Source: Desmonostoc muscorum LEGE 12446
GTDB lineage: Bacteria > Cyanobacteriota > Cyanobacteriia > Cyanobacteriales > Nostocaceae
Assembly: GCF_015207005.2 (NCBI RefSeq)
Contig: NZ_JADEXS020000001.1
Coordinates: forward strand, 5,479,001 to 5,543,000
Direction of reading: 5' to 3'
Length of the DNA stretch: 64,000 nucleotides
A model generated the notes under the pieces. That model was not told the DNA's origin. It did no database searches and worked only from the letters and a program-made list of their open reading frames with translations. Made by a program: the position numbers and the translations under genes. This document shows, one piece after another, positions 34,579 to 43,331 of the stretch; the first letter of the stretch is position 1, and the number at the start of each line of letters is the position of its first letter.

Positions 34579-35259
34579 ATGAAACTGAACAGCAAACTGA
34601 AATCAGCATTTGTTCAATCTTTTAGCTGCATGACACTGAGTATTATCACTGCGATTGGTCTATCACCATCGGTGTTAGCGGTTTCTGGAAAAGTTTCTTT
34701 AGATTCGCCTCAACAGTATCCTCAGAGACAATCACAGAAACTAGCGCAATTTTCCGACACAGGACCATCAGAGCGATCGCAGATTCTCCAACAAGCCAAT
34801 GCTTTGTACAATCAAGGAGACATGAAAGGTGCAGAGGAAAATTTACGCAAATTAATTAAACAATTCCCCAAAGATACCTTTGGACATTTTCAACTGGGAA
34901 ACGTGCTTTTTCGGCAACAGAAATCAGAAGAAGCAATTAGCGCTTTCCGAGAAGCCATTCGCCTCCAGCCAAAATATGCTTTAGCTTATAATGCGATCGG
35001 TATGGTTTACGCTAGCGAAAATCGCTGGCAAGAAGCTATTACTGAATATCAAAAAGCTTTGGAAATTAATCCTAATTATGCTGAAGCACTGACTAATTTT
35101 GCCCTAGCAATGTGGCAAACAAATAAAAAAGACGAGGCGCTAGCTTCTCTAGAAAAAGCTTTAAATATCTTCAAAGAACAGAATAGAAAAGAAAGGGTTA
35201 ATCAAGTTGAGCGAATCATGCAAGAGATTAAAAAATCAGACGATCCTAGCATTTCTTAA
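34579..35259 (+). CDS. Exported TPR-repeat protein
   Basis: 226 residues. The N terminus has a signal peptide (basic MKLNSKLK, hydrophobic core to about residue 38, SVLA cleavage site). Residues ~65-205 hold about four tetratricopeptide repeats (ALYNQGDMKGAEENLRKLI, AISAFREAIRLQPKYALAYN, AITEYQKALEINPNYAEAL, ALASLEKALNIF). It is likely a periplasmic scaffold; the partner is unknown. Confidence 0.85.
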   Translation: MKLNSKLKSAFVQSFSCMTLSIITAIGLSPSVLAVSGKVSLDSPQQYPQRQSQKLAQFSDTGPSERSQILQQANALYNQGDMKGAEENLRKLIKQFPKDTFGHFQLGNVLFRQQKSEEAISAFREAIRLQPKYALAYNAIGMVYASENRWQEAITEYQKALEINPNYAEALTNFALAMWQTNKKDEALASLEKALNIFKEQNRKERVNQVERIMQEIKKSDDPSIS

Positions 35260-35409
35260 AAAATCTATTTTTCAGTAGATAAAAGTTCACAAGATTTGCT
35301 TTTAGGATGCTTTACCAGGAATGCGATATGGTAAGATGATTATGCGGCAATTGTCGCATAATCTGATTTGTAGATAAAAATTGATGCTCACAAACCTAGA
35401 GAACAGTAT

Positions 35410-36468
35410 ATGCAAGTAAGACAAGAAATTTTTGATACCTATTGGCGATTTGCTGCTATGCGCCAAGAAGTATTTTTCAACAAAATTAACAATCTACCAC
35501 CGCCTTGGACGAGCGATCCTATTATTAATACTTATAAATTTTGTAATGCTTATCGAGCGAGCGATCGCGTTTCACAATATCTGATTAAAAACGTAATTTA
35601 CGATGACAACAGAAGCAAAAATCAAGAAGAAGTAATTTTAAGAATTTTACTATTTAAAATTTTTAATAAAATAGAAACCTGGGAATATTTAGAGAAACAA
35701 CTAGGTGAGTACATTACACTGTCTAATTTCGATTTAAATTTATATTCAAATATCTTACAAGAGGCGATGAATCTTGGGCATGTTATTTATACTAGTGCCT
35801 ATATGTCTTGTGCCAGCAAAGAATTTGGTTATGATAAAAAACATCAAAATCATTTGGCATTAATTGATAAAATGGTTGTTCAAGATAGAGTAGACAAACG
35901 CATAGTCAAAGCCAAACATTTTGAAGATGTTTTTCAGATAATCCAAGAATATCCATTGCTGGGTAAGTTTATGGCTTATCAATTAGCGACAGATATTAAT
36001 TATAGTGAAATTATCAACTTTGATGAAAACAGTTTTACTATAGCAGGCCCAGGAGCCGAACGTGGTATCAACAAATGTTTTCTTGATACAGAAGGTAAAA
36101 CATACACAGATGTTATTCATTGGATGACTGAAAATCAAGAGAAAGAATTTCAACGTTTGGGGTTAAATTTTCAATCACTTTGGGGTCGTCCGCTACAGGC
36201 TATAGACTGTCAAAATTTATTTTGTGAAACTGATAAATACTGCCGAGCAGCATTTCCAGACTTGAAAAGTAATCGCAAAAAGATAAAATCAAAATTTACT
36301 TCAACGCCTCAACCAATTGATTATTTTTATCCACCCAAATGGCATATTAACGATAAAGTTCAAAAAACTTTAGTACAGAGATTGGTAGCATCAGAGATTA
36401 CTAGTTTGCAACTATTGAATAATAGCAATTGTCAGCAATTATCTTTGCAGTTAAATCCTATAGTATAA
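35410..36468 (+). CDS. HMUDK-helical / aGPT-PPlase family protein (DNA base hypermodification family)
   Basis: 352 residues, single domain. Characteristic blocks: PPPWTSDPIINTYKFCNAYRASDRVSQYL (about 31-60), RILLFKIFNKIETW (about 78-91), AGPGAERGINKCF (about 212-224) and GRPLQAIDCQNLFCETDKY (about 260-278). These match what I recall of the 5-hydroxymethyl-dU DNA kinase helical domain family, also called alpha-glutamyl/putrescinyl thymine pyrophosphorylase, a DNA-glycosylase-like helical fold predicted to act on hypermodified thymine or related bases. Standalone members occur in bacteria without known substrate. No partner kinase or glycosyltransferase is present. The next two genes look nucleotide-related. 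AT-rich, with codon use like its neighbours. Confidence 0.7.
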   Translation: MQVRQEIFDTYWRFAAMRQEVFFNKINNLPPPWTSDPIINTYKFCNAYRASDRVSQYLIKNVIYDDNRSKNQEEVILRILLFKIFNKIETWEYLEKQLGEYITLSNFDLNLYSNILQEAMNLGHVIYTSAYMSCASKEFGYDKKHQNHLALIDKMVVQDRVDKRIVKAKHFEDVFQIIQEYPLLGKFMAYQLATDINYSEIINFDENSFTIAGPGAERGINKCFLDTEGKTYTDVIHWMTENQEKEFQRLGLNFQSLWGRPLQAIDCQNLFCETDKYCRAAFPDLKSNRKKIKSKFTSTPQPIDYFYPPKWHINDKVQKTLVQRLVASEITSLQLLNNSNCQQLSLQLNPIV

Positions 36469-36833
36469 ACAAGATACGAGATTCAAGATAATATAGCAAA
36501 ATCAGACACATTCTGTGCTTGTTCAGTGGTACAATAATCACTGTGAAGCAATAACATTTTTTCAATAAAATTTAATAAAAATAAAATAAAAAATGCTATG
36601 ATTTAGCTATTATTCATTAGATTAAAGATGAGTTGCGCTAACTTTATACCTATTAATGTATTATAAAAAAGCTATCAGTTTAATCACTCATCTGAAGGTG
36701 TTGTAGAGATCACAGTCCGTCTAATAACCAATATGAGGGTGTTAAATACAAAATTGTTAGTTTAACTCTCTAGATGCCTAAATCAGGGGAGATAGACTGA
36801 CTAAATTTTAAGAATGAAATCAGTCGAAACGCC
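36469..36833. other. AT-rich intergenic region
   Basis: 365 bp with no gene and a strikingly AT-rich tract (about 36550-36600: AATAAAATTTAATAAAAATAAAATAAAAAATG). TGCTATGAT at about 36592 could be a -10 element. It probably carries the promoter of the two-gene cassette downstream. Confidence 0.5.
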
Positions 36834-37367
36834 ATGTCAAATAAACTAATTTCAACCGAAGAATTAAATGCTTATCAATGCTTACAAATGAGGCATGATG
36901 AAATTTATCATCATGAAATAGTTGTACTTGATATTTCTAGGCGAATGAATCATATTGCCTTGCATCTCGTTAAATATCTCGGAATTCTTTCATCTATACC
37001 TGTATCAGCAGCAGAAAATAAAAGGGCATTTATTGATTCATTTATAATGATTGTCTCTGCGAGTAACTTATTAGGAATTTCTTTAGCAAAAGAGTTGCTG
37101 ATTGATAGAATAAATTGTAGAGACGCTAATTTCATTGATGAATATATTCTGCTTCTTGCTGAACTCGCTAAGGCTTGTGAAGCAACAGATCACCAAGAAG
37201 ATTACCCAATTCGAGCAACCTGGAATAAGAATATACGAAAGTTTTTTTACCTTCTCCTTTGTGAAGCAAACTCACGAAATATTTCTATTTTGGAAGAGTC
37301 TAGACGGCGTTTAGCCTCTGTGGAGATAAAACATTCACTAAACGATATCTTACGGAGAAACAAATGA
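36834..37367 (+). CDS. Helical MazG-like protein coupled to a dCTP-deaminase-fold gene
   Basis: 177 residues, helical. MNHIALHLVKYLGIL followed by ENKRAFIDSFIMIVSASNLLGISL resembles the all-alpha NTP pyrophosphohydrolase (MazG-like) arrangement, in which an E...D helix precedes a (L/A)xLLG(I/V)xL helix. The classical EExxE metal motif is not obvious, so activity is uncertain. The stop overlaps the next start by four bases (ATGA), which indicates translational coupling and a shared function with the dCTP-deaminase-fold protein. Family assignment is inference. Confidence 0.55.
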   Translation: MSNKLISTEELNAYQCLQMRHDEIYHHEIVVLDISRRMNHIALHLVKYLGILSSIPVSAAENKRAFIDSFIMIVSASNLLGISLAKELLIDRINCRDANFIDEYILLLAELAKACEATDHQEDYPIRATWNKNIRKFFYLLLCEANSRNISILEESRRRLASVEIKHSLNDILRRNK

Positions 37368-38059
37368 GTTTTTGGTCATCACAAACTTTGAGATCTCATC
37401 TTCCTAGTTTAATTGAACCATTTAATGCCGATCAAATTCAGTCTGCATCGTATGAATTATGCTTAGGGGAAGAAATTTATATTTCAGCCCTTCCTGATAC
37501 ACCTTTGAGAGAGCGTAAAAAAATTATTCTTAAAGAGAAAGAAACTGTTGCTATACCTCCAGGACAGTTTGCATTTCTGATAACTTCTGAAATAATCAAA
37601 GTTCCTAACAATGCACTTGCCTTTATTTCAATTAAATTTAAATTTAAATCAAGTGGACTGATTAATGTTTCCGGTTTTCATGTCGATCCTGGCTATAGTG
37701 GTAAACTAATTTTTGCTGTTTATAATGCTGGTCCTCTTAACTTTCATGTAGGAAGAGGTGAGAGGGTTTTTTCTATATGGTATGCAGACTTGGATAAAGC
37801 TGACGAAAATCCACGAAACAAGATAGGTTATGATTCAATTCCAACCGACTTAATTAATAGCCCTGATTTAGTTTCTTCTCTTCCTTATTTAGTAAAACGT
37901 TTGGATGATATGGAGAAAAAAATAGAGAATTATTCTGTTAAACAGGCTTTTGTCTTTGCGATTGCTATTGGGGTTCTGCTTAGTTTTACAAAGCCAATAG
38001 TGGATATATTTATACAGCCATTACTCAATATGCTTAAATCTTCTCTTCCCATCTATTAA
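37364..38059 (+). CDS. Membrane-anchored dCTP deaminase/dUTPase-fold protein, catalytic Glu replaced
   Basis: 231 residues. Residues 1-155 follow the Dcd/dUTPase beta-fold: SASYELCLGEE, IPPGQFAFLITSEIIKVPNNAL, ISIKFKFKSSGL, FHVDPGYSGKLIFAVYNAG, GERVFSIWYADLD. In true dCTP deaminases the strand after DPGxxG reads TLEL/V; here the Glu position is Ala (IFAVYN), so deamination is doubtful and nucleotide binding more likely. A coiled segment (~175-193) leads into one C-terminal membrane helix (~197-217) followed by a short tail. The start overlaps the preceding gene by four bases. Inference: a membrane-tethered nucleotide sensor or nuclease-independent antiviral effector; a housekeeping dUTPase is the alternative but lacks the usual motifs. 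Confidence 0.7.
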   Translation: MSFWSSQTLRSHLPSLIEPFNADQIQSASYELCLGEEIYISALPDTPLRERKKIILKEKETVAIPPGQFAFLITSEIIKVPNNALAFISIKFKFKSSGLINVSGFHVDPGYSGKLIFAVYNAGPLNFHVGRGERVFSIWYADLDKADENPRNKIGYDSIPTDLINSPDLVSSLPYLVKRLDDMEKKIENYSVKQAFVFAIAIGVLLSFTKPIVDIFIQPLLNMLKSSLPIY

Positions 38060-38170
38060 TTTTCAATTGGTGAAAGAAATCCAAGGCATCTCAAGTACTC
38101 TAGGAAAACAAAGCTTGTTAGATTTATTAAGATAATAAACAAAATACAAATATAATCTTGGTTAAAGCCT

Positions 38171-38950
38171 ATGACTTCCTTATCGGCATTAACTTTACCT
38201 GACCACACCCAGTTACCAGATTCAGGTGGTAAATTTTTGAAAAACTGGCAGGAACATCCGCAAAGTATTTTAATTACAGATTCAATCAAACCTGTTCTAG
38301 AACAACGCCATCCTGATGGACAATATTGTATTGGACAAAATTTAGGTATTTACTGGGGATTGACAGATCCTCCTGATAAAGGTATCTCAACACCAGATTG
38401 GTTTTATATACCGAATATACCACCAACTCTTGAAGGTAAAACGCGGCGTTCTTATGTGCTGTGGGAAGAATCTCTCGCACCTTTAATTGTATTGGAATTT
38501 GTTTCTGGAGATGGTTCAGAAGAACGAGATAAAACGCCGCCATCGCAAGCAGAAGGTGGAAATGTTGGTAAATTTTGGGTTTATGAACAGGCAATTCGAG
38601 TGCCTTATTATGGAATTTATGAAGTAGCAAAAGCCCAGGTTGAGGTGTATCATCTAATCGATTTTACTTATCAACTGATGAAACCCAATGAAAAAGGACA
38701 TTACCCAATTGCTCCTTTAGGGGTAGAATTAGGGATTTGGCAAGGATTTTATCATAATGCAGAGTTACCTTGGTTGCGGTGGTGGGATGCACAAGGAAAT
38801 TTACTGCTAACAGGTGAAGAACGCGCTGAAGTTGAACGACAAAGGGCTGAAGTTGAACGACAAAAGCGGCTATCAATTACTGACAAGTTGCGTAATCTCT
38901 CTGTTGAACAACTCAATGCTTTAGGAATTGACCCAGAAATGTTGGATTAG
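38171..38950 (+). CDS. Uma2 (DUF820) family protein
   Basis: 259 residues. A larger Uma2 variant with GKFLKNWQEHPQS, STPDWFYIPN, LAPLIVLEFVSGDGSEERD (core acidic residues), FWVYEQAIRVPYYGIYE and a C-terminal coiled-coil (ERAEVERQRAEVERQKR) ending in LGIDPEMLD. Restriction-endonuclease-like fold; role unknown. ATG 38171. On the same strand as the nucleotide cassette, 111 bp after it. Confidence 0.88.
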   Translation: MTSLSALTLPDHTQLPDSGGKFLKNWQEHPQSILITDSIKPVLEQRHPDGQYCIGQNLGIYWGLTDPPDKGISTPDWFYIPNIPPTLEGKTRRSYVLWEESLAPLIVLEFVSGDGSEERDKTPPSQAEGGNVGKFWVYEQAIRVPYYGIYEVAKAQVEVYHLIDFTYQLMKPNEKGHYPIAPLGVELGIWQGFYHNAELPWLRWWDAQGNLLLTGEERAEVERQRAEVERQKRLSITDKLRNLSVEQLNALGIDPEMLD

Positions 38951-39296
38951 GAAACATTATCCTCTACTATAGGACTCATATTTGATTTTTGAACAAAACT
39001 CAGTACACTTTTATTCCTTCTTCCCAGTCCCCAGTCCCCAATCCCCAGTCCCTTACCTCTACGAGTGATTCAGAAATCAAATCGGATTCCTATATAGCGT
39101 TTCTCGTTTACGTGAGGTATACCAGTAGGGGCACCGCACTGCCGTGCCCTTACACTTCGCAACATAATGTTGTACCGCATGTGAATGGGAACCGCTATCG
39201 CTTTGGTGAGGTAAAAGCTAGGGGCGCATAGCTATGCGCCCCTACAAATTTTTGTACCTCATGTAATTGATAACGGCTATAACCAATACAACAAAT
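38951..39296. repeat. Two MITE-like palindromic elements between convergent genes
   Basis: 346 bp without a gene. A CCCCAGTCCCC array (about 39025-39050) precedes an element at about 39093-39199. That element has imperfect inverted ends (ATAGCGTTTCTCG... and ...CATGTGAATGGGAACCGCTAT) around a degraded palindrome at 39125-39153. A second element (about 39190-39285) follows with core AGGGGCGCATAGCTATGCGCCCCT (39220-39243). Confidence 0.8.
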
Positions 39297-40898
39297 TTAA
39301 TGAGCGACAGCACTACCAGTTGCCTTCACCTTTTTCAAGAATAAAATAGCAATTCCACTGAGTAATAAAGCAATACCAATAAAGTGAAAACAATCGTTAA
39401 AAGCCATTACAAATGATTCACGACGAACAATATTTGATATAGATGCGATCGCTTGATTTTGTGCTGTACTTAAATCTGCTCCTCGGCTGATAAAATACTG
39501 CGTCATCTGGTCAATTCGCTGTTGAGTTTCTGAGTTATATAAAGATATTCCATCGCCCAATCTGTTCGAGTGAAATTGTTCTCTGTTTGTTAATAAAGTT
39601 GCTAAAAAAGCAATTCCGATAGAACCACCCAGATTCCGCATCATATTAAATAAACCACTGGCGGAACCTGCTTCTTTTGGACTCAACCCAGCAGTGGCAA
39701 TAGAACTCAGTGGTACCATAATTAAAGGTTGTCCCATTGCACGCACAAATTGCGACCAGCGTAATTGATCTAATCCTGTTTCATGAGTCATTCCCGAATT
39801 CATAAATGCACTGATGGAAAACAAAGTCACACCAAAAGCCACCATGAAACGCATATCAATGCGTTGCATCAATCTGGGTATTAAAGGAATAATAAATAGT
39901 TGGGGAATACCAGCCCACATCAATACTTCACCAATTTGCAGCGCATTATATTTTTGAATTTGGGCAAGATACAACGGTAAAATATAAATTGATCCATACA
40001 ATCCTACTCCCAAAGACACATTCACAATACTGGCTAAACCAAAGTTACGCCTAAACAACAGCCGCAAATTAATAAATGGTTGTTTTCGAGTTAATTCTAT
40101 AAAGAAAAATACTGCCAAAAAAATGACTGCGATTACAGTTAAGCGGACAATCAACGCTGAACCAAACCAATCTTTCCGGCTACCTTCTTCTAAAACCACT
40201 TGCAGGGAACCTAATCCGATCGCCATTGCAATAATTCCCCACCAGTCACCTTGTTTTAATAAACTAATTTGTGGTGCTTCTTGCTTAATTCCGTACCAAA
40301 CGCCAGCCAGCATTAATGTCCCTGGAATTAAATTGATATAAAAGTTGTATTCCCAACCAAAATTTTCGGTTAACCAACCTCCTAATGTCGGGCCGATTGA
40401 TGGGGCAAAAACTGCACTAAAACCAAATGCCGCCAACCCTATTGATTGCTTGGATGGCGGTAAGGTCGTTAAGACAATTGTCATCGCTGTGGGAATTAAT
40501 ACTCCTCCACTAAAACCTTGTAAGGCGCGGAATACAATCATAGAATTCAGATTCCACGCCCAAGCACAGCATATAGAAAAGAAGATAAATAGGGCAGTAT
40601 TTACTAATAAATAACGTCGTAGAGAAAAAACTCTAGATAACCATCCTGTTAGAGGAATTACTACAATTTCTGCAACCAGATAGGCGGTAGAAATCCAAGA
40701 ACCTTCTTCTAGAGTTGCCCCTAAACTTGCTTGAATATCTTGCAGCGAAGCATTAGTGATTTGAATATCTAATACCGCCATAAATGCACCAAGCATACTT
40801 GCTAATACACCAATCCAGGTTCTTAGCGGTACACGATCTGGCGGTATAGCAGGATTATGTCCTGGCTGACGAATTACACCTGTATTAGCCATAGTCAT
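39297..40898 (-). CDS. DHA2-family MFS drug efflux pump (EmrB type)
   Basis: 533 residues with 14 predicted helices. Family signatures: LDIQITNASLQDIQASLGATLEEGSWI near residues 42-67 (motif D1), GWLSRVFSLRRYLL (motif A), ALQGFSGGVLIPTAMTIVLTTLP, and GPTLGGWLTENFGWEYNFYINL (motif C). It partners with HlyD/EmrA-type periplasmic adaptors to export hydrophobic compounds. It is the last gene of a marR-emrA-emrB-like operon. The start is at ATG 40898; ATG 40892 is equally possible. Confidence 0.92.
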   Translation of the reverse strand: MTMANTGVIRQPGHNPAIPPDRVPLRTWIGVLASMLGAFMAVLDIQITNASLQDIQASLGATLEEGSWISTAYLVAEIVVIPLTGWLSRVFSLRRYLLVNTALFIFFSICCAWAWNLNSMIVFRALQGFSGGVLIPTAMTIVLTTLPPSKQSIGLAAFGFSAVFAPSIGPTLGGWLTENFGWEYNFYINLIPGTLMLAGVWYGIKQEAPQISLLKQGDWWGIIAMAIGLGSLQVVLEEGSRKDWFGSALIVRLTVIAVIFLAVFFFIELTRKQPFINLRLLFRRNFGLASIVNVSLGVGLYGSIYILPLYLAQIQKYNALQIGEVLMWAGIPQLFIIPLIPRLMQRIDMRFMVAFGVTLFSISAFMNSGMTHETGLDQLRWSQFVRAMGQPLIMVPLSSIATAGLSPKEAGSASGLFNMMRNLGGSIGIAFLATLLTNREQFHSNRLGDGISLYNSETQQRIDQMTQYFISRGADLSTAQNQAIASISNIVRRESFVMAFNDCFHFIGIALLLSGIAILFLKKVKATGSAVAH

Positions 40899-41092
40899 TA
40901 ATCATTGGTCATTATATAGTTTTTCTGGCGTTGCATAATTGCGGGATGATTTATCGGGCTACGCCCCGCTGCGCTAACACGCAGAGGCGCCCAGACACAG
41001 AGAGAATAAGGAGTTTAAGATTTCAATGCGTACAATTTCATCCCTTGATTCAGCAACGCCGTTTTTCTTTGCGTCTCCCCATCCCCCATGCC
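40899..41092. repeat. Dispersed repeat between efflux genes
   Basis: GGGCTACGCCCCGCTGCGCTAAC (about 40959-40981) and CACGCAGAGGCGCCCAGACACAGAGAGAATAAGGAG form a dispersed cyanobacterial repeat. Its complement appears at about 58939-58961 (GTTAGCGCAGCGGGGCGTAGCCC). No gene. Confidence 0.75.
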
Positions 41093-42541
41093 CTACTTAA
41101 CTTCCACTGCAACTTCCGCAGACATCCCCGGTGTAATCCGCGATTCGTATCCTTGAATACTTTTTTGGTCAAAAACTATTTTGACTGGGATGCGCTGTAC
41201 AATTTTGGTAAAGTTACCTGTGGCGTTATCTGGTGGCAATAAGGCAAACTGGGCGCCGGAAGCTGGCGAAATACTCTCAACACGACCAACAAAACTGTGA
41301 TGAGGAAAAGCATCGAGTTTGATTTCTACTGGTTCTCCTGGCCGCATATTTTCTAATTGGGTTTCTTTGAAGTTTGCAACTACCCAATACTCGTTATCCA
41401 CGATCGCCATTAATGGTGTTCCCGCTGCAACTCGGTTACCAACTTCCACGTTTTTCCTGCCCACGCGTCCGGCACTAGGAGCGGTAATATTAACGTAGGA
41501 TAGTTGCAATTGCGCGTCTTTGAGGGATGCTTCTGATTGAGCGATCGCTGCTTTTGCTGCTTCGTATTGACTACGTTTTGCTGTTGTATCTTGACCGCCA
41601 GCTGTGGCTTGTTGCAATCCTCCCTTGGATGCAGCCAATTTCGCTTGGGCGCTGACTACATTTTCTTGGGCTTGTGCTAGTTGAGATTGGGCTTTGGCGA
41701 CGCCAACTTTGGCTGAAGCTAATTTGGCTTGGGCTTGTTCTACTCCCTGAACAGCAGCATTTTTCTGCGCTACAGCTACATCATAGGCTGCTTTGGCTGT
41801 GTCTAACTGCTGACGAGCGATCGCACCTGATTTGTACAATTCGTTGTAACGATTGTAATCTGCTTGGGCTTTTTCCAAGTTGGCATTCGCTTGGGCTACC
41901 TGGGCTTGGGCGGCGGGAATCCCGGCTTGGGCTAACTTAACTTCCGCTTGCGCCGCAGGTATCCCCGCTTGCGATTCTTGGACTGCTGCTTGGGCAGTGG
42001 AAATTGCTGCTACAGCACTGCTAACATCCCCCTGCGCTTGAGTTGTCTTACCAGTGGTGGTTTGTGAAGCTAAAGCAATATTCGCTTGGGCGGCTTGCGC
42101 CTGACCACGGGCATTTTCTAATGCTGCTTGTGCTTGTTGGACTTTACTTTCATAGTCCCGTGGATCTAACTTCACTAATAACTCTCCCGGTTGCACCAGT
42201 TGATTATCATTCACCAGCACTTCATTCACAGTTCCAGGAATGCGGCTACTAATTTGGTGAATGTTTCCCAAAACGTTGGCGTTATCTGTTTCCTGGTGGG
42301 TAGAGGAATATTGCCAGTAGTTATAACCAAAGGCACCTGCGGCGATCGCACCTACGCCTAATCCTGCCAAAATCAAACCAATGGGTTTTTTCCGTTTCGC
42401 TGGAACTTCTTGTTCGTTGGGAGTTATAACAGGTGCTTCTGCTGTCTCTACAGCTTCTAAAGTCTCTGAATCTGTAATCAATTCTTCTTCTAAAACTCGT
42501 GTTTGGTTTTCCTTGCGTCCGTTCAAAGTACTAGCGCCCAT
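41093..42541 (-). CDS. HlyD/EmrA-type membrane fusion protein
   Basis: 482 residues from ATG 42541, which has AAGGAG 9 bp upstream; a TTG three codons earlier was rejected. A cytoplasmic N terminus of ~55 residues is followed by one membrane helix (about 54-74), a biotinyl-lipoyl-like half (VNEVLVNDNQLVQPGELLVKLDP), an unusually long alpha-hairpin of Ala/Gln-rich repeats (about 120-310, AQAGIPAAQAEV and similar), and the returning beta-barrel (VNITAPSAGRVGRKNVEVGNRV...). It connects the EmrB-type pump to the outer membrane. Two copies of the probable MarR operator lie within ~110 bp upstream. Confidence 0.92.
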   Translation of the reverse strand: MGASTLNGRKENQTRVLEEELITDSETLEAVETAEAPVITPNEQEVPAKRKKPIGLILAGLGVGAIAAGAFGYNYWQYSSTHQETDNANVLGNIHQISSRIPGTVNEVLVNDNQLVQPGELLVKLDPRDYESKVQQAQAALENARGQAQAAQANIALASQTTTGKTTQAQGDVSSAVAAISTAQAAVQESQAGIPAAQAEVKLAQAGIPAAQAQVAQANANLEKAQADYNRYNELYKSGAIARQQLDTAKAAYDVAVAQKNAAVQGVEQAQAKLASAKVGVAKAQSQLAQAQENVVSAQAKLAASKGGLQQATAGGQDTTAKRSQYEAAKAAIAQSEASLKDAQLQLSYVNITAPSAGRVGRKNVEVGNRVAAGTPLMAIVDNEYWVVANFKETQLENMRPGEPVEIKLDAFPHHSFVGRVESISPASGAQFALLPPDNATGNFTKIVQRIPVKIVFDQKSIQGYESRITPGMSAEVAVEVK

Positions 42542-42583
42542 AATTTTCAACTCCTTGCAGAATGATTTGATTAAATGTCATTT

Positions 42584-42604
42584 ATTTAGAATGCGTAATA
42601 TTTA
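42584..42604. promoter_or_regulatory. Probable MarR operator, site A
   Basis: ATTTAGAATGCGTAATATTTA, 43 bp upstream of the HlyD start. It matches sites at 42629 and 43182 at most positions; the common core is TTTAG-ATRCGTAATATTT. Confidence 0.7.
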
Positions 42605-42628
42605 GTTACGAGCCTTTGCTTGGCTTTT

Positions 42629-42649
42629 ATTTAGTATGCGTATTATTTT
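42629..42649. promoter_or_regulatory. Probable MarR operator, site B
   Basis: ATTTAGTATGCGTATTATTTT, about 45 bp from site A and on the same strand orientation. It lies in the gap between the marR stop and the HlyD start. Confidence 0.7.
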
Positions 42650-42703
42650 CTCAAAATAAATCTTAGTGTTGCTTCCTCCGGTTGGGTGATTGTGGGAGGA
42701 TCT

Positions 42704-43171
42704 TTAGGAGAGGTTAGCGATCGCCCGATTCAAAATGTCGGAAAATAATTCTTGGTCAGCAAGGGAAATACCGCCCATTGCTTCATCACGCACTGCTGAG
42801 GCGATTGGAGGTAAGACGCTTTGTAGTTCTCTACCTGCATCCGTTAGCCAGATTCGCCAGATGCGGCGATCGTGAGTATCCCGTTCTCGACGTACCAAGC
42901 CGCGTTCTTCCATGCGGTCTAATACCCCCGTTAAAGTACCGCCCACTTGTTTAAGTTTGTCCCCAATACTAGAAGTAGGTAAACCATCTTCTTGCCAAAG
43001 ACAGCACAACACCAACCAGTGAAATGGCGTCAATCCAAAGGGTTCTAGTCTGTCAGTAAACTTGCGTCCAAGCAGTTGCGAGAGTAATTTGATTCTGTAG
43101 CCCATATTGTATGGTGCAAGATTTTGCTGCCACGACTCTAAGGGTGGGGATTGATTAGATGTAGAAACCAT
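42704..43171 (-). CDS. MarR-family transcriptional repressor
   Basis: 155 residues. The winged helix is seen as LTPFHWLVLCCLWQEDGLPTSSIGDKL (helix-turn-helix) and the wing as VLDRMEERGLVRRERDTHDRRIWRIWLTDAG. MarR proteins bind phenolic or oxidative signals and repress neighbouring efflux genes. It is the first gene of the operon with HlyD and DHA2 pumps. A copy of the operator-like motif lies 11 bp upstream of its ATG, so autoregulation is likely. Confidence 0.93.
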   Translation of the reverse strand: MVSTSNQSPPLESWQQNLAPYNMGYRIKLLSQLLGRKFTDRLEPFGLTPFHWLVLCCLWQEDGLPTSSIGDKLKQVGGTLTGVLDRMEERGLVRRERDTHDRRIWRIWLTDAGRELQSVLPPIASAVRDEAMGGISLADQELFSDILNRAIANLS

Positions 43172-43181
43172 TTGTTAAAAT

Positions 43182-43202
43182 ATTTAGCATACGTAATATT
43201 TA
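43182..43202. promoter_or_regulatory. Probable MarR operator, site C
   Basis: ATTTAGCATACGTAATATTTA, 11-31 bp upstream of the marR start. The centre CATACGTAAT is near-palindromic. Confidence 0.72.
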
Positions 43203-43254
43203 TATGCTATCTAAATTCCAGTGTTTTGGCAATAGCTTTTTTTGGGGACTGGGG

Positions 43255-43320
43255 ATTGCAGGAGATGAGGGAGATGAGGGAGATGAGGGAGACGCGGGGA
43301 ATAACAAATCACAAATCACA
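43255..43320. repeat. GGAGATGAGG tandem array
   Basis: Repeated GAGATGAGG units then ACGCGGGGAATAACAAATCACAAATCACAAATGAG, close in sequence to the array at 32365-32415. Confidence 0.9.
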
Positions 43321-43331
43321 AATGAGAAAAA

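Noticed and set aside
36834..38059. Toxin-antitoxin system
   Set aside because: The tight ATGA overlap fits, but both proteins are larger than usual and the dUTPase/Dcd fold and membrane helix do not match a toxin-antitoxin family I know.
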